64,000 bases of DNA from Neorhizobium galegae bv. orientalis str. HAMBI 540 (GCF_000731315.1 NZ_HG938353.1:2232001-2296000), one strand, 5' to 3'; numbered from the stretch's first letter, positions 8,104 to 17,900 are shown. Program-made: numbers and translations. Notes: a model not told the origin generated them from the sequence alone.

Positions 8104-9158
8104 TGTCCTCCCTGCGTGCCCACGTTTATCGCATACCCGCCGACGGCCCGGACGATGTCGCCGGCGTCGAGGCGCTGTTTGCGGGCGGCCTTGCGGTCAA
8201 GAATGTCGTGGCGGTGCTCGGCAAGACCGAAGGCAACGGCTGCGTCAACGATTTCAGCCGTGGATACGCGACCCGCAGCTTCGAGGACCTGTTCCACAGG
8301 CATGGTGTCGATGGGGTTTCAACCGTCATGTCGGGTGGAACCGAAGGCGCGCTTTCGCCGCACTGGACGATCTTCACCCGCGAAACTGTGGAAGCGCCCG
8401 GCGAACGAGCGCTCGCAATCGGTGCCTCCCGCACACCCGTTCTGCCCACCCATCATCTCGGACGCCGGCAACAGGTTCTGCTCGTCGCCGATGGGGTCAG
8501 GATGGCGATGCGGGATGCCGGTATCGACGACCCGGCGGATGTGCATTTCGTCCAGATCAAATGCCCGCTGCTGACGTCGCGCCGGATCTCCGAGGCGGAG
8601 GCCGCGGGCGCCACCGTCGCGACCCGCGACACGCTGAAGTCGATGGGCCTGTCGCGCGGCGCCTCCGCGCTCGGCGTCGCGGTGGCGCTCGGCGAGGTCG
8701 ACGAAGCGGAAATCGCCGATGCCGATATCGGTATCCGTTTTGACCTCTTCTCGAATTGCGCCTCGACATCGGCCGGCGTCGAACTGATCGACCACGAGAT
8801 CATCGTGCTTGGCATGAGCTCCCAATGGTCCGGCCCGTTCGCGATCGATCATGCGGTCATGGAAAACGCGATCGACGCACATTCAGTCCGCCGGGCGCGT
8901 GAACGCCTGCCGGAAAACAGCCGCCTTGCAGCGGTTCTCGCCAAGGCCGAGCCGGACCCTTCCGGCAAGATCGGCGGCAAACGCCATACAATGCTGGACG
9001 ATTCCGACATTTCCGGCACGCGCCACGCCCGCGCTTTCGTCGGCGGCGTTCTCGCTGGCGTTTTCGGCATCACCGACCTCTACGTCTCGGGCGGCGCCGA
9101 GCACCAGGGACCACCCGGCGGCGGCCCCGTCGCTATTATCGTCGAAAAGGAGACTTGA
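8103..9158 (+). CDS. Cyanuric acid amidohydrolase (AtzD/TrzD/barbiturase family)
   Basis: A 351-residue ring-opening amidohydrolase, the family that hydrolyses cyanuric acid to carboxybiuret (which loses CO2 to give biuret) or barbiturate to ureidomalonate. The three-repeat architecture and its three Ser/Lys pairs are visible: Lys41 (GKTEGNGCVNDF) with Ser77 (MSGGTEG), Lys153 (QIKCPLL) with the serines of NCASTSAG (221-223), and Lys293 (GKRHTML) with Ser329 (VSGGAEHQGPPGGG). Length is normal for the family. Between a biuret hydrolase and the allophanate hydrolase operon, cyanuric acid is the more likely substrate than barbiturate; the sequence alone does not settle it. The start overlaps the biuH stop by one base. 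Confidence 0.9.
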   Translation: MSSLRAHVYRIPADGPDDVAGVEALFAGGLAVKNVVAVLGKTEGNGCVNDFSRGYATRSFEDLFHRHGVDGVSTVMSGGTEGALSPHWTIFTRETVEAPGERALAIGASRTPVLPTHHLGRRQQVLLVADGVRMAMRDAGIDDPADVHFVQIKCPLLTSRRISEAEAAGATVATRDTLKSMGLSRGASALGVAVALGEVDEAEIADADIGIRFDLFSNCASTSAGVELIDHEIIVLGMSSQWSGPFAIDHAVMENAIDAHSVRRARERLPENSRLAAVLAKAEPDPSGKIGGKRHTMLDDSDISGTRHARAFVGGVLAGVFGITDLYVSGGAEHQGPPGGGPVAIIVEKET

Positions 9159-9159
9159 A

Positions 9160-10710
9160 GTGAGCATCGTTCGCGATACCCCACTCCCGCAGACAGGCAA
9201 GGCCGTCGGCATCGAGACGCTCGGCATGACCATGCGCTTCGGCTCGTTCACCGCGCTCGACAACGTCTCGATCAGCGTGCCCGCCGGCTCGTTCCACGCG
9301 CTGCTCGGCGAAAACGGCGCCGGCAAGTCGACGCTCGTCAAATGCATCATGGGCTTCTACCACGCGACATCCGGCTCCCTTTCGGTCGACGGCCGCGAGG
9401 TCTCGGTCGCCTCGCCGAAGGATGCCGCGACCTACGGGCTTGGCATGGTCTACCAGCAATTCACGCTGGTTCCCTCGTTGACGGGTGCGGAGAACCTGGT
9501 GATCAGCCGCACGTCCGTGCCCTCGGTGATCAATTGGGCGAAGGAGCGCAAGGATCTTGCCGCGTTCATGGAGCGGATGCCGTTCCAGATCCCGCTCGAA
9601 CGGCCGGTAAGTGAGCTCGCGGCCGGCGAAAAGCAGAAGCTGGAGATCGTCAAGCAACTCTATCTCGGCCGCTCCTTCCTGGTCCTCGACGAACCGACCT
9701 CGGTGCTGACCCCGGCCGAAGCTGACGAGATGCTCGGCATCGTGCGCGGCATGACCGAACGCGGCGAACTGACCGTGCTGATGATCAGCCACAAGTTCCA
9801 CGAGGTGACCAAGTTTGCCGACGCCGTATCGATCCTGCGCCGTGGCAAGCTGGTCGGCACCGGCAAGGTCAGCGAACTCTCGACCTCCGACATGGCGGCA
9901 ATGATGATCGGCGACGTCAAGCTCGCCGAACTCGACAGCCGCCTGCCCGTGCCGGAGGCGGCGAAATCGGTGCTGAAGGTCGAACAGGTCAAGGCGCCGG
10001 ACCGCTCCGGCCTGAAGACGATCGAGATCGACAACCTGACGGTCCGCTCCGGCGAGATCGTCGGCATTGCCGGCATTTCCGGCAATGGCCAGAAGGAGTT
10101 GACCGAAATCCTCGCCGGCCAGCGCCCGACCGACAGGGGCACCGTGACTGTCAACGGCGAAACCTATGGCGCCACCCGGCCCGAGACCCGCAAGAACAAT
10201 GTCCGCTTCATTCCCGAAGAGCCGCTGCAGAACGCCTGTGCGCCAAAAATGACGGTCAGCGAAAATCTCGCCTTCCGCACCTTCGACCTGAAGGGTGACG
10301 GCAAGGATGCCATCTGGCTGAACAAGGGCGAGATGAAGAAGCGCGCCTCGTCGCTGATCTCGGATTTCAAGGTAAAGACCGCCTCGTCCTCCTCGCCGAT
10401 TGCCGCCCTCTCCGGCGGCAACGTGCAGCGCGCCGTGCTCGCCCGCGAACTGACCGGCGATGTCGATCTGCTGATCGTCTCCAACCCCTGTTTCGGCCTC
10501 GATTTCTCCGCCGTGGCGGAAATCCGCGCCCGCATCATGAGAGCCCGCAACTCGGGCACCGCCGTGCTGCTGCTCTCCGAAGACCTCGACGAGCTGCTGG
10601 AAATGTCGGACCGCATCATGGTGATCTCGGAGGGCAAGCTGGTCTACGAAACTCCGATCCGCGCTGCCGATATCGGCGTCATCGGCGCCCATATGGCGGG
10701 GCATCACTGA
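9160..10710 (+). CDS. ABC transporter ATP-binding protein, BMP/nucleoside type (two ATPase domains)
   Basis: A 516-residue duplicated ATPase, the standard size for nucleoside/BMP importers. The first domain has Walker [11 protein letters not shown]-loop YQQFTL, signature LAAGEKQK and Walker B FLVLDEPTSVL. The second has the usual degenerate Walker A GISGNGQKE and signature LSGGNVQRA. In its Walker B region (LLIVSNPCFGLDF) the usual Asp-Glu is replaced by Ser-Asn, so that half is probably not catalytic. GTG start at 9160 with AAGGAG 7 bases upstream, overlapping the 3' end region of the hydrolase gene. Separation of this gene from its permeases by two enzyme genes is unusual and ties transport to catabolism. 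Confidence 0.9.
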   Translation: MSIVRDTPLPQTGKAVGIETLGMTMRFGSFTALDNVSISVPAGSFHALLGENGAGKSTLVKCIMGFYHATSGSLSVDGREVSVASPKDAATYGLGMVYQQFTLVPSLTGAENLVISRTSVPSVINWAKERKDLAAFMERMPFQIPLERPVSELAAGEKQKLEIVKQLYLGRSFLVLDEPTSVLTPAEADEMLGIVRGMTERGELTVLMISHKFHEVTKFADAVSILRRGKLVGTGKVSELSTSDMAAMMIGDVKLAELDSRLPVPEAAKSVLKVEQVKAPDRSGLKTIEIDNLTVRSGEIVGIAGISGNGQKELTEILAGQRPTDRGTVTVNGETYGATRPETRKNNVRFIPEEPLQNACAPKMTVSENLAFRTFDLKGDGKDAIWLNKGEMKKRASSLISDFKVKTASSSSPIAALSGGNVQRAVLARELTGDVDLLIVSNPCFGLDFSAVAEIRARIMRARNSGTAVLLLSEDLDELLEMSDRIMVISEGKLVYETPIRAADIGVIGAHMAGHH

Positions 10711-11393
10711 TGGGTCAGATCAAGGCAGAACCCTTCGCCTTTCCTGCGAAACCCGAGGCACTGGCACTCATCGTCATCGACATGCAGCGCGATTTTGCCG
10801 AGCCCGGCGGTTTCGGCGCCAGCCTCGGCAACGATGTCGGGCGCATCACCAAAATCGTGCCGGACGTCAAACGCCTCATCCAGGGTTTTCGCGATGCCGG
10901 CCTGCCGGTCATTCACACGATGGAATGCCACAAGCCTGATCTATCCGACCTGCCGCCCGCCAAGCGTGATCGGGGCAATCCGACGCTCAGGATCGGCGAT
11001 GTCGGCCCCATGGGCCGCGTGCTGATTTCCGGCGAGCCCGGTACGGCAATCATTTCTGAACTCGCGCCGATCGACGGCGAAGTGGTGATCGAAAAGCCCG
11101 GCAAGGGCGCCTTCTACGCCACCGAACTCGGCGAGGTTCTGAAGGCGAAGGGCATAAATCAGCTCGTCTTCGCCGGCGTGACAACGGAAGTCTGCGTCCA
11201 GACGACGATGCGCGAGGCGAACGATCGCGGTTACGAATGCCTGCTCGCCGAAGAGGCGACCGAGAGCTATTTTCCTGAGTTCAAGGCGGCGGCCATCGCG
11301 ATGATCCGCGCCCAGGGCGCGATCGTCGGCTGGACCGCCCATGTGGACGACATTCTGGAAGGGATCGCGCCAAAGGGGACGACCAATGCCTGA
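10710..11393 (+). CDS. Cysteine hydrolase, isochorismatase-like; candidate triuret hydrolase or second biuret-type hydrolase
   Basis: A 227-residue paralogue of the biuret hydrolase in this operon. The triad is predicted as Asp24 (IVIDMQRDF), Lys129 (EKPGKGAF) and Cys162 (TTEVCVQT). It shares the shape PMGRVLISGEPGTAI with biuret/triuret-type hydrolases but differs around the substrate loop (EPGGFGASLGNDV). Two such paralogues in one operon suggest two ureide substrates; triuret hydrolases (TrtA) are known members of this branch. Assignment to triuret is inference. The start codon overlaps the ATPase stop (ATGA), so translation is coupled. Cytoplasmic, no signal. Confidence 0.75.
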   Translation: MGQIKAEPFAFPAKPEALALIVIDMQRDFAEPGGFGASLGNDVGRITKIVPDVKRLIQGFRDAGLPVIHTMECHKPDLSDLPPAKRDRGNPTLRIGDVGPMGRVLISGEPGTAIISELAPIDGEVVIEKPGKGAFYATELGEVLKAKGINQLVFAGVTTEVCVQTTMREANDRGYECLLAEEATESYFPEFKAAAIAMIRAQGAIVGWTAHVDDILEGIAPKGTTNA

Positions 11394-11739
11394 ATCAACC
11401 CGCGAACTCTTGACGTTAGGCGGCTGGAAAGACTTGGAATTCGAGCCCTTCCGCGACGAGGTCACCATCCACTGGATCCGCCCCTTCGAGGGCGACCAGC
11501 CGGGCGTGGCGCTGCTGAAATACGAGGCCGGCGCCGGCGTTCCCCGCCATCGCCATGAGGGCCTCGAAACCATCTTGGTGCTCGAAGGCGTGCAATCCGA
11601 CGAGGCTGGCGACTACGGCCGCGGCAGCTATATCGTCAATGCGCCCGGCACCGAACACTCCGTCTGGAGCGATACCGGCTGCGTCGTGCTGATCCAGTGG
11701 GACCGGCCGGTGACAATACTGGAAGAGGAAATGGCATGA
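11386..11739 (+). CDS. Single-domain cupin protein of unknown role in the ureide operon
   Basis: A 117-residue protein with a clean cupin motif 1: Gly51, His55, His57, Glu61 and Gly68 in the spacing G-x3-HxH-x3-E-x6-G. Motif 2 holds PGTEH (His91), so a four-ligand metal site (two His, Glu, His) is expected. It resembles the ChrR/quercetinase-like small cupins. The ATG at 11386 lies inside the end of the preceding hydrolase gene, with AAGGGG upstream, and its stop overlaps the allophanate hydrolase start (ATGA), so it is firmly inside the operon. No role for such a cupin in cyanuric acid breakdown is known to me. Handling of carboxybiuret or metal/ligand sensing are speculative options. Confidence 0.8.
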   Translation: MPESTRELLTLGGWKDLEFEPFRDEVTIHWIRPFEGDQPGVALLKYEAGAGVPRHRHEGLETILVLEGVQSDEAGDYGRGSYIVNAPGTEHSVWSDTGCVVLIQWDRPVTILEEEMA

Positions 11740-13574
11740 GCCTGCCGGAAAAGACACAAGCCTTCGATATCGCCTCGCTTCACGCATTCTACCAGGATGG
11801 CGGCAGCGTCGCGGAAGTCGTCGAAGCGGTTTTCGCACGGATCGCCGAGGTCGACGATCCGGGCATCTTCATCCATCTGGCCGACAAAAACGCCGTCCTT
11901 GCGGAAGCCGACAAACTCGGCGCCTTCGATCCCGAAAAACCGCTGTTCGGCATTCCCTTCGCGGTGAAGGACAATATCGACGTCGCCGGCATGCCGACCA
12001 CCGCCGCCTGCCCGGACTATGCCTACATGCCCGAAAGAGACGCGACCGTGGTCGGCCTGCTCAAGGCAGCCGGTGCGATCGTCATCGGCAAGACCAATCT
12101 CGACCAGTTCGCGACCGGTCTTGCCGGGGTACGCTCGCCCTATCCGATCCCGAGAAATGCCGTCGATGCGAAACTCGTGCCGGGCGGCTCCTCTTCCGGC
12201 TCAGCGGTGGCGACGGCGCAGGGCATCGTCAGCTTCGCGCTTGGCACCGATACCGCCGGTTCGGGGCGCATCCCGGCCGGCCTCAACAATATCGTCGGGC
12301 TGAAGCCGAGCGTTGGCGCGCTATCGACCACAGGCGTCATTCCCGCCTGCCGCACGCTCGACTGCGTCTCGATCTTCGCACTGACCGCAGACGACGCCTG
12401 GACGGTCTTCTCCGTCGCCGCGAAATACGACGAGACGGACGCCTATTCGAAGGCGGTTCCGGCGACCGGATTCGGCTCCGCGCCACCGGTACTGACGGTC
12501 GGCGTGCCTGCCAAGGCAGACCTGCAGTTCTTCGGCGATACCGTGATGGAGGCCGCGTATGGCGACGCCGTGGTGATGCTGACAAGGCTCGGACACCGCA
12601 TCGTCGAAGTGCCCTTCGGCGAATTCTACAAGGTCGCCAATCTTCTCTATGAAGGCGCTTGGGTGGCCGAGCGTTATGCGGCGGTAAAGCCGTTCTTCGA
12701 CACCAGGGAAGAAAGCTTCCACCCGGTAACGCGAAAAATCTATGGCGGCGCCAAATCGCTCTCCGCAGCCGACGCCTTCAAGGGCTTTTATGCACTGCAG
12801 CCCCTGAAGAAGACACTGGCGCCGGTGATCGCCTCCGTCGATCTCTTCTGCGTGCCGACGGCGCCGACCCACTACACGGTTGCCGATCTGGAGGCGGAGC
12901 CGATCCGGGAAAACTCGCGGCTCGGCACCTATACCAACTTCGTCAATCTGCTCGACATGTGCGGCATCGCCGTGCCGACCGGCACCCGGGCCGACGGCCT
13001 GCCGGCAAGCGTCACGCTGCTCGCTCCCTTCGGCCACGACGGACTCACCGCGTCACTGGCCCGTGACCTTCACCAGGCGAGCGGGCTCACCCTCGGCGCC
13101 ACTGGCTGGCTGCTTCCCGCGCCATCGGAAATGCCCGCAATCGTCGCCAGCGATGACCTGATCGACGTCATCGTGGTCGGTGCTCACCTTTCCGGCATGC
13201 CGCTCAACCATCAGCTTACCGATCTCGCCGGCACCTTCTCCCGCGTCGCGCACACCTCCGCCGCCTATAAGCTTTACGCGCTTGCCGGCACCGTGCCGCC
13301 GAAACCCGGTATGGTCCGCGTCGCCGAAGGCGAAGGTGGAGAAATCGAGGTCGAGGTTTGGAAACTGACCCCGGCAGCCTTCGGCCTGTTTGTCGCAGCG
13401 ATCCCGTCGCCGCTCGGCATCGGCACCATCACGCTCTCGGACGGCACCTCGGCCAAGGGATTTCTCGCCGAACCGTTCGCGCTTCAGGGCGCGCTCGACA
13501 TCACCGCCTTCGGCGGCTGGCGGGCCTATCTCAAGGAGTTCGCATCGCTGCCGCGGGTCGGCAAGACAGCTTGA
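11736..13574 (+). CDS. atzF: Allophanate hydrolase (AtzF-type, EC 3.5.1.54)
   Basis: A 612-residue amidase-signature enzyme that converts allophanate to ammonia and CO2, the last step of cyanuric acid/biuret mineralisation. The Ser-cisSer-Lys triad is predicted at Lys78 (FAVKDNID), Ser152 (PGGSSSGSA) and Ser176 (TDTAGSGRIP). The spacing equals Lys91/Ser165/Ser189 of Pseudomonas AtzF. A C-terminal domain of about 140 residues (from VVGAHLSGMPLN) is present, as in full-length allophanate hydrolases, so the protein is not truncated. It overlaps the cupin gene and closes the operon. There is no urea carboxylase gene here, so the allophanate comes from biuret and not from urea. Confidence 0.92.
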   Translation: MSLPEKTQAFDIASLHAFYQDGGSVAEVVEAVFARIAEVDDPGIFIHLADKNAVLAEADKLGAFDPEKPLFGIPFAVKDNIDVAGMPTTAACPDYAYMPERDATVVGLLKAAGAIVIGKTNLDQFATGLAGVRSPYPIPRNAVDAKLVPGGSSSGSAVATAQGIVSFALGTDTAGSGRIPAGLNNIVGLKPSVGALSTTGVIPACRTLDCVSIFALTADDAWTVFSVAAKYDETDAYSKAVPATGFGSAPPVLTVGVPAKADLQFFGDTVMEAAYGDAVVMLTRLGHRIVEVPFGEFYKVANLLYEGAWVAERYAAVKPFFDTREESFHPVTRKIYGGAKSLSAADAFKGFYALQPLKKTLAPVIASVDLFCVPTAPTHYTVADLEAEPIRENSRLGTYTNFVNLLDMCGIAVPTGTRADGLPASVTLLAPFGHDGLTASLARDLHQASGLTLGATGWLLPAPSEMPAIVASDDLIDVIVVGAHLSGMPLNHQLTDLAGTFSRVAHTSAAYKLYALAGTVPPKPGMVRVAEGEGGEIEVEVWKLTPAAFGLFVAAIPSPLGIGTITLSDGTSAKGFLAEPFALQGALDITAFGGWRAYLKEFASLPRVGKTA

Positions 13575-13689
13575 TCTGCGGCAGATGACCGCGAGGGCAC
13601 ACAGATCCGGAAAAGATGCGGGTGTGTGGGAACGCCTTCACGTGCCGTCCGTTCGACTGCTGCGCCAATCAGGCGCTGGAGGAGAAATC

Positions 13690-13875
13690 ATGGGTATCGA
13701 ACAGGCACCAACCGAAAAGGGACGTGAAGCGGCGCGCGGTTTGAAGCAGAGCACCCGCAAGGAAGAAAAGAAGGTCGAAGCCCAAAAGGGTTCGGATCTT
13801 GCCAAGGGCGCCGACCGGTTCGAGGAAAGGTCGAAGAGCTCGGACGGCAAGAGCGCGGGCACCAAGCAGAAATAG
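13690..13875 (+). CDS. Small hydrophilic Lys/Glu-rich protein, function unknown
   Basis: A 61-residue frame beginning MGIEQAPTEKGREAARG and ending in a charged, Lys- and Ser-rich tail without hydrophobic segments, probably disordered. It is supported by a strong ribosome site (GGAGGAG, 5 bases before ATG). The 115 bases between allophanate hydrolase and this gene show no promoter I can name. It is convergent with the LysR gene, 16 bases apart. I do not recognise a family; such small basic, acid-rich proteins are often stress-related, but nothing here shows that. Confidence 0.55.
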   Translation: MGIEQAPTEKGREAARGLKQSTRKEEKKVEAQKGSDLAKGADRFEERSKSSDGKSAGTKQK

Positions 13876-13891
13876 CCCCAGCCGTTCTGCG

Positions 13892-14803
13892 CTACATCGT
13901 CCATGTCTCGCTGATGCGGCGGATGCATTGCAGCAGATTGACCGTCGGCGGCGTCATCAGGCCCTTCTTGCGGCGGTAGACGCGAAACGTCCGCTGCCAG
14001 TCGAGTTCGGGCACGTTGACGCGTGCCATATTGCCCCGTTCCACCTCTTCCCGGACAAGAGGCAGCGGCATCCAGCAGCATAGCGCTTCCGAAAGCACCG
14101 CGGCCTTCAGAACCGGCACCGAGCGGGAGATGATCGAGGGCGCGCTCGGCTCCAGCGCATTGTCGTGGAAACGCCGCTGCCATTCCCGGACGGTCGGTGT
14201 TCCCGGCGGCGGCATGGCCCAGTCGAAGCCTGCCGCTTCGGCAAGCGTCACATGCTCCCGCTGGATGACAGGGTGATCGGAGCTGGCAAAGACCGAGACC
14301 GTATCGTGCATGATATCAGGCGTTGCGATGATGATATCGTCGTCGAGATAGGGCTCCGGCGAAATCGCGATATCGATCGTGCCGCCCTTCAGCCCTTCCA
14401 GCACCCGGTCCTCGAGATCCTCGATGACCTGATACCGGACTTCCGGATGCTGTTTGCGCATCTCGCGGATGACGGCGATGATGAAGCCGCTGACGACGCT
14501 CGCCACCCCGCCGATCCGTACCACGCCGCGGCTGGCGCCCCGCATCTGCTGGATGACGTCCGTCGCATTGCCGATCTCGGAAACGACCAGTTTGGCATAG
14601 GGCAGCAGCGCATCGCCGAACACGGTCGGCACCACGCCGCGGGTGGTGCGCTCGAAGAGGGGAACGCCATAGCTGTCCTCCAGCCGCTTCAGCATGCGTG
14701 TGATCGCCGGCTGGGTCATGTTCAAGGCAGTGGCGGCCGCGCCGAGGCTGCCGCGCCGCGCGCATTCCAGAACGATTTGAGCCGATCGCACATCCAAAGT
14801 CAT
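13892..14803 (-). CDS. LysR family transcriptional regulator
   Basis: A 303-residue LysR protein: N-terminal winged helix-turn-helix (residues 5-64, AAATALNMTQPAITRMLKRL) and a C-terminal periplasmic-binding-like effector domain. It is divergent from the decarboxylase-dehydrogenase gene across 126 bases that contain a LysR-type inverted repeat (14823-14843), so that gene is its likely target. The co-inducer is probably the 2-keto acid or aldehyde processed by the fusion enzyme (inference). Confidence 0.9.
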   Translation of the reverse strand: MTLDVRSAQIVLECARRGSLGAAATALNMTQPAITRMLKRLEDSYGVPLFERTTRGVVPTVFGDALLPYAKLVVSEIGNATDVIQQMRGASRGVVRIGGVASVVSGFIIAVIREMRKQHPEVRYQVIEDLEDRVLEGLKGGTIDIAISPEPYLDDDIIIATPDIMHDTVSVFASSDHPVIQREHVTLAEAAGFDWAMPPPGTPTVREWQRRFHDNALEPSAPSIISRSVPVLKAAVLSEALCCWMPLPLVREEVERGNMARVNVPELDWQRTFRVYRRKKGLMTPPTVNLLQCIRRISETWTM

Positions 14804-14822
14804 GCCTTGATGTAATGGATTA

Positions 14823-14843
14823 TTGGAAATTCTTCAATTCCAA
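14823..14843. promoter_or_regulatory. Candidate LysR-type binding box
   Basis: TTGGAA (14823-14828) and TTCCAA (14838-14843) form an inverted repeat separated by 9 bases, a T-N11-A-like box as bound by LysR regulators. It lies 20 bases from the LysR start and about 90 bases from the start of the divergent enzyme gene. Confidence 0.55.
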
Positions 14844-14929
14844 GATAGGGCGCTATCTGCGACACTTCCCACGACAAGACATGCGCTCAGGGTGGGAGCC
14901 CTGAAAGGCCGGGAGGAGGCCTGGAAGCT

Positions 14930-17900
14930 ATGAACAAGATGTCGCTGGATTTCCTATCCGGCAGCACGAAGCTGCGTGGACGGACGGTAAGCGAGGCGGT
15001 TTTCGACTTTCTGAGACAGAAGGGTATCGATCGGATTTTTGGCAATCCGGGCTCGACCGAACTGCCGATGTTCGTCAACGTGCCGGAGGATTTCTCCTAT
15101 GTGCTCGGCCTGCAGGAATCGATCGTCGTCGCCATGGCCGACGCCTATGCGCAGACGACCCGCAAGCCGGCCTTTGTCAACCTGCATTCGGCCGCCGGCC
15201 TCGGCCATGCGCTCGGCAATATCTACACCGCCTATCGCAACCGCGCGCCTCTGATCATCACCACCGGCCAGCAGAGCCGTGAGCTGCTGCCGCACGATCC
15301 GTTCCTGTTTGCCGAAAGCCCGACGGAGTTTCCGAAGCCTTATGTGAAATGGGCCTGCGAACCGGCCCGCGCCGAAGACGTGCCGGCCGCCATCGCCCGC
15401 GCCTATTACATGGCGATGCAGGCACCGCGCGGCCCGGTCATGGTGTCGGTCCCGTTGAGCGACTGGCAGGCACAGGCGGCCCCGATCGCGATCCGCGATG
15501 TGGAAACGGTGATCAGCGCCCCGGCCTCAGCGATCGACGATCTGGCCCGCCGGCTGAACGATGCCCGCGAGCCGGTGCTGGTCGTCGGACCGGGCGTCGA
15601 TATCGACAATGCCTGGGATGCCACCGTGCGGCTTGCGGAAATCCTGCAGGCGAAAGTCTGGGTGAGCCCGCTGTCGTCCCGCTGCAGCTTTCCGGAGCGC
15701 CATCCGCTGTTTGCCGGTTTCCTGCCGGCCTTCCAGCCGAAGCTCGCCAATTGCCTCGGTGACGCCGACCTCGTGCTGGTGCTCGGCGCGCCGGCCTTCA
15801 CCTATCATTTCGCGGGCTCCGGCCCGGACATCCCGCAAGGTGCCGAACTCTGGCTGATCACCGACGACCCCGCCCAGGCGGCGAGCGCCGTCGTCGGCAA
15901 CGCCATGGTCTCGAACCTGCGCGCTGCCACGGAAAGCCTCGTCTACCGCCTGCGCTGCCGTGCGCCGCGTACCGACGGCCCGGCCCGCACCATTCCGCGC
16001 CTGAAAACACCGAAGGGCATCACCCAGGAATTCTTCTACCAGACGCTGGCCGACGTCCGTTCGCCTGATAGCATCGTCTTCGAGGAAGCGCCGGGCGGCC
16101 GCGACGCGCTGCACGACTTCTTCCCGATCGAACGGCCCGGCGGCTTTTTCGCGACCGCCAGCGGCGGCTTGGGTTATGCCCTGCCTGGCTCTATCGGCGC
16201 CGCATTGACCAAGCCGGAACAGCCGGTCATCGCCGTCATCGGCGACGGATCGAGCCTCTATGCCATCCAGTCGATCTGGTCCGCGGTCGAATACGATGCC
16301 GATCTCATGATCGTCATCCTCAACAACGGCGGCTACAAGGTCCTGAAGGCGATTGCCGAAAGAAGCGGCTCCGGCCGCATCGACGGCGTCGATATCGGCC
16401 ACATGGATTTCGTGAAGATCGCCGAAGCGCAGGGCTGCAAGGCCGTTCGCTGCGAAAAGGGCGAGGAATTGTCGTCATGCCTGCGGGACCTTCTGAAAAT
16501 GAAGGGGCCGCGGCTTTTGGAAATCATTCTATCAGAGGAGGAGACTGAAATGAATGTCGCTGTCAGAAACGAACAGGTCCTGAAAACCCCCGAAAAGTTC
16601 TTCATCGGCGGTGAATGGGTCGCGCCACTCGGCACCAACAAGCTCGACGTCATCTCGCCGGTGACCGAAGAAGTGCTGATGAGCTATCCGGAAGCCAGCA
16701 ACGCCGATATCGACAAAGCCGTTGCCGCCGCCCGCGACGCCTTCGACAACGGCCCATGGCCGCGCATGACCTTCAAGGAACGCGCCGGTTACCTGCGCAA
16801 GGTCGCAGACCTCCTGACCGCCCGCCTCGACGAGATCGCCAATGCCTGGACGACCCAGGTCGGCGCGCCGATCTTCCTGACCAAGAAGCTGGTCGGCCAG
16901 AACCCGGGTCTCTACAACTACTATGCCGGCCTGATCGAGAACGACGATTTTGTCGATCAGCGCAAGCGTGCCGATGGCGGCGAAGTCCGGGTCGTGCGCG
17001 AGCCGGTCGGCGTCTGCGCCGCGATCACCCCGTGGAATGCGCCGATGGTGCTGCTGAACTACAAGGTCTCGGCAGCGCTTGCCGCCGGCTGCACGATTGT
17101 CGCAAAACCCTCGCCGGAAACCCCGCTCGACGCCTATCTGCTCGCCGAATGCATCGAGCAGGCCGGCATTCCGAAGGGCGTCTTCAACCTGGTGCCGGCC
17201 GGCCGCGAAGGCGGCGATTACCTCGTTCGCCACAAAGGCATCGACAAGGTCTCCTTCACCGGTTCGACGATTGCCGGCAAGACCATCGCCGCCGCCTGCG
17301 CCGATCGCCTGACCCGCGTTAGCCTTGAACTCGGCGGCAAATCGGCAGCCGTGCTTCTCGACGACGCCGATTTCGCCAAGGCCCTGCCGGCGCTGATGGT
17401 CTATTCCATGCCGATCACCGGCCAGGTCTGCTTCTCGCTGACCCGCATCCTGGTGCCGGAATCCCGCAAGCAGGAATTCATCGACCTTTATGTCGGCGCG
17501 GTGAAGAACATCAAGGTCGGTGATCCATCTGATCCGACCACCCAGATGGGCCCGCTCACCATGGCCCGCCAGCTTACCCGCGTCGAAGGTTACATCGCCG
17601 CCGGCCGTGCAGGCGGTGCGACGGTTGCCTGCGGCGGTGGTCGCCCGGCCGGTCTCGACCGCGGCTACTTCATCGAGCCGACCGTCTTCACCGACGTGAC
17701 GATGGACATGAAGATCGCCCAGGAGGAAATCTTCGGCCCGGTCGTCTCTATCATCAGCTACAAGGACGATGAGGAAGCGGTTAAAATCGCCAACGACACG
17801 ACATACGGTCTTTCCGGCGCGGTCTTCACCTCCGATCCGGAACGCGGTTATGCGTTTGCCCGCCGCATGCGGACCGGCAGCGTTACCGTCAACGGCATGA

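Noticed and set aside
8103..9158. Barbiturase instead of cyanuric acid hydrolase
   Set aside because: Not excluded by sequence, but the biuret hydrolase and allophanate hydrolase in the same operon give a direct use for the cyanuric acid product and none for ureidomalonate.
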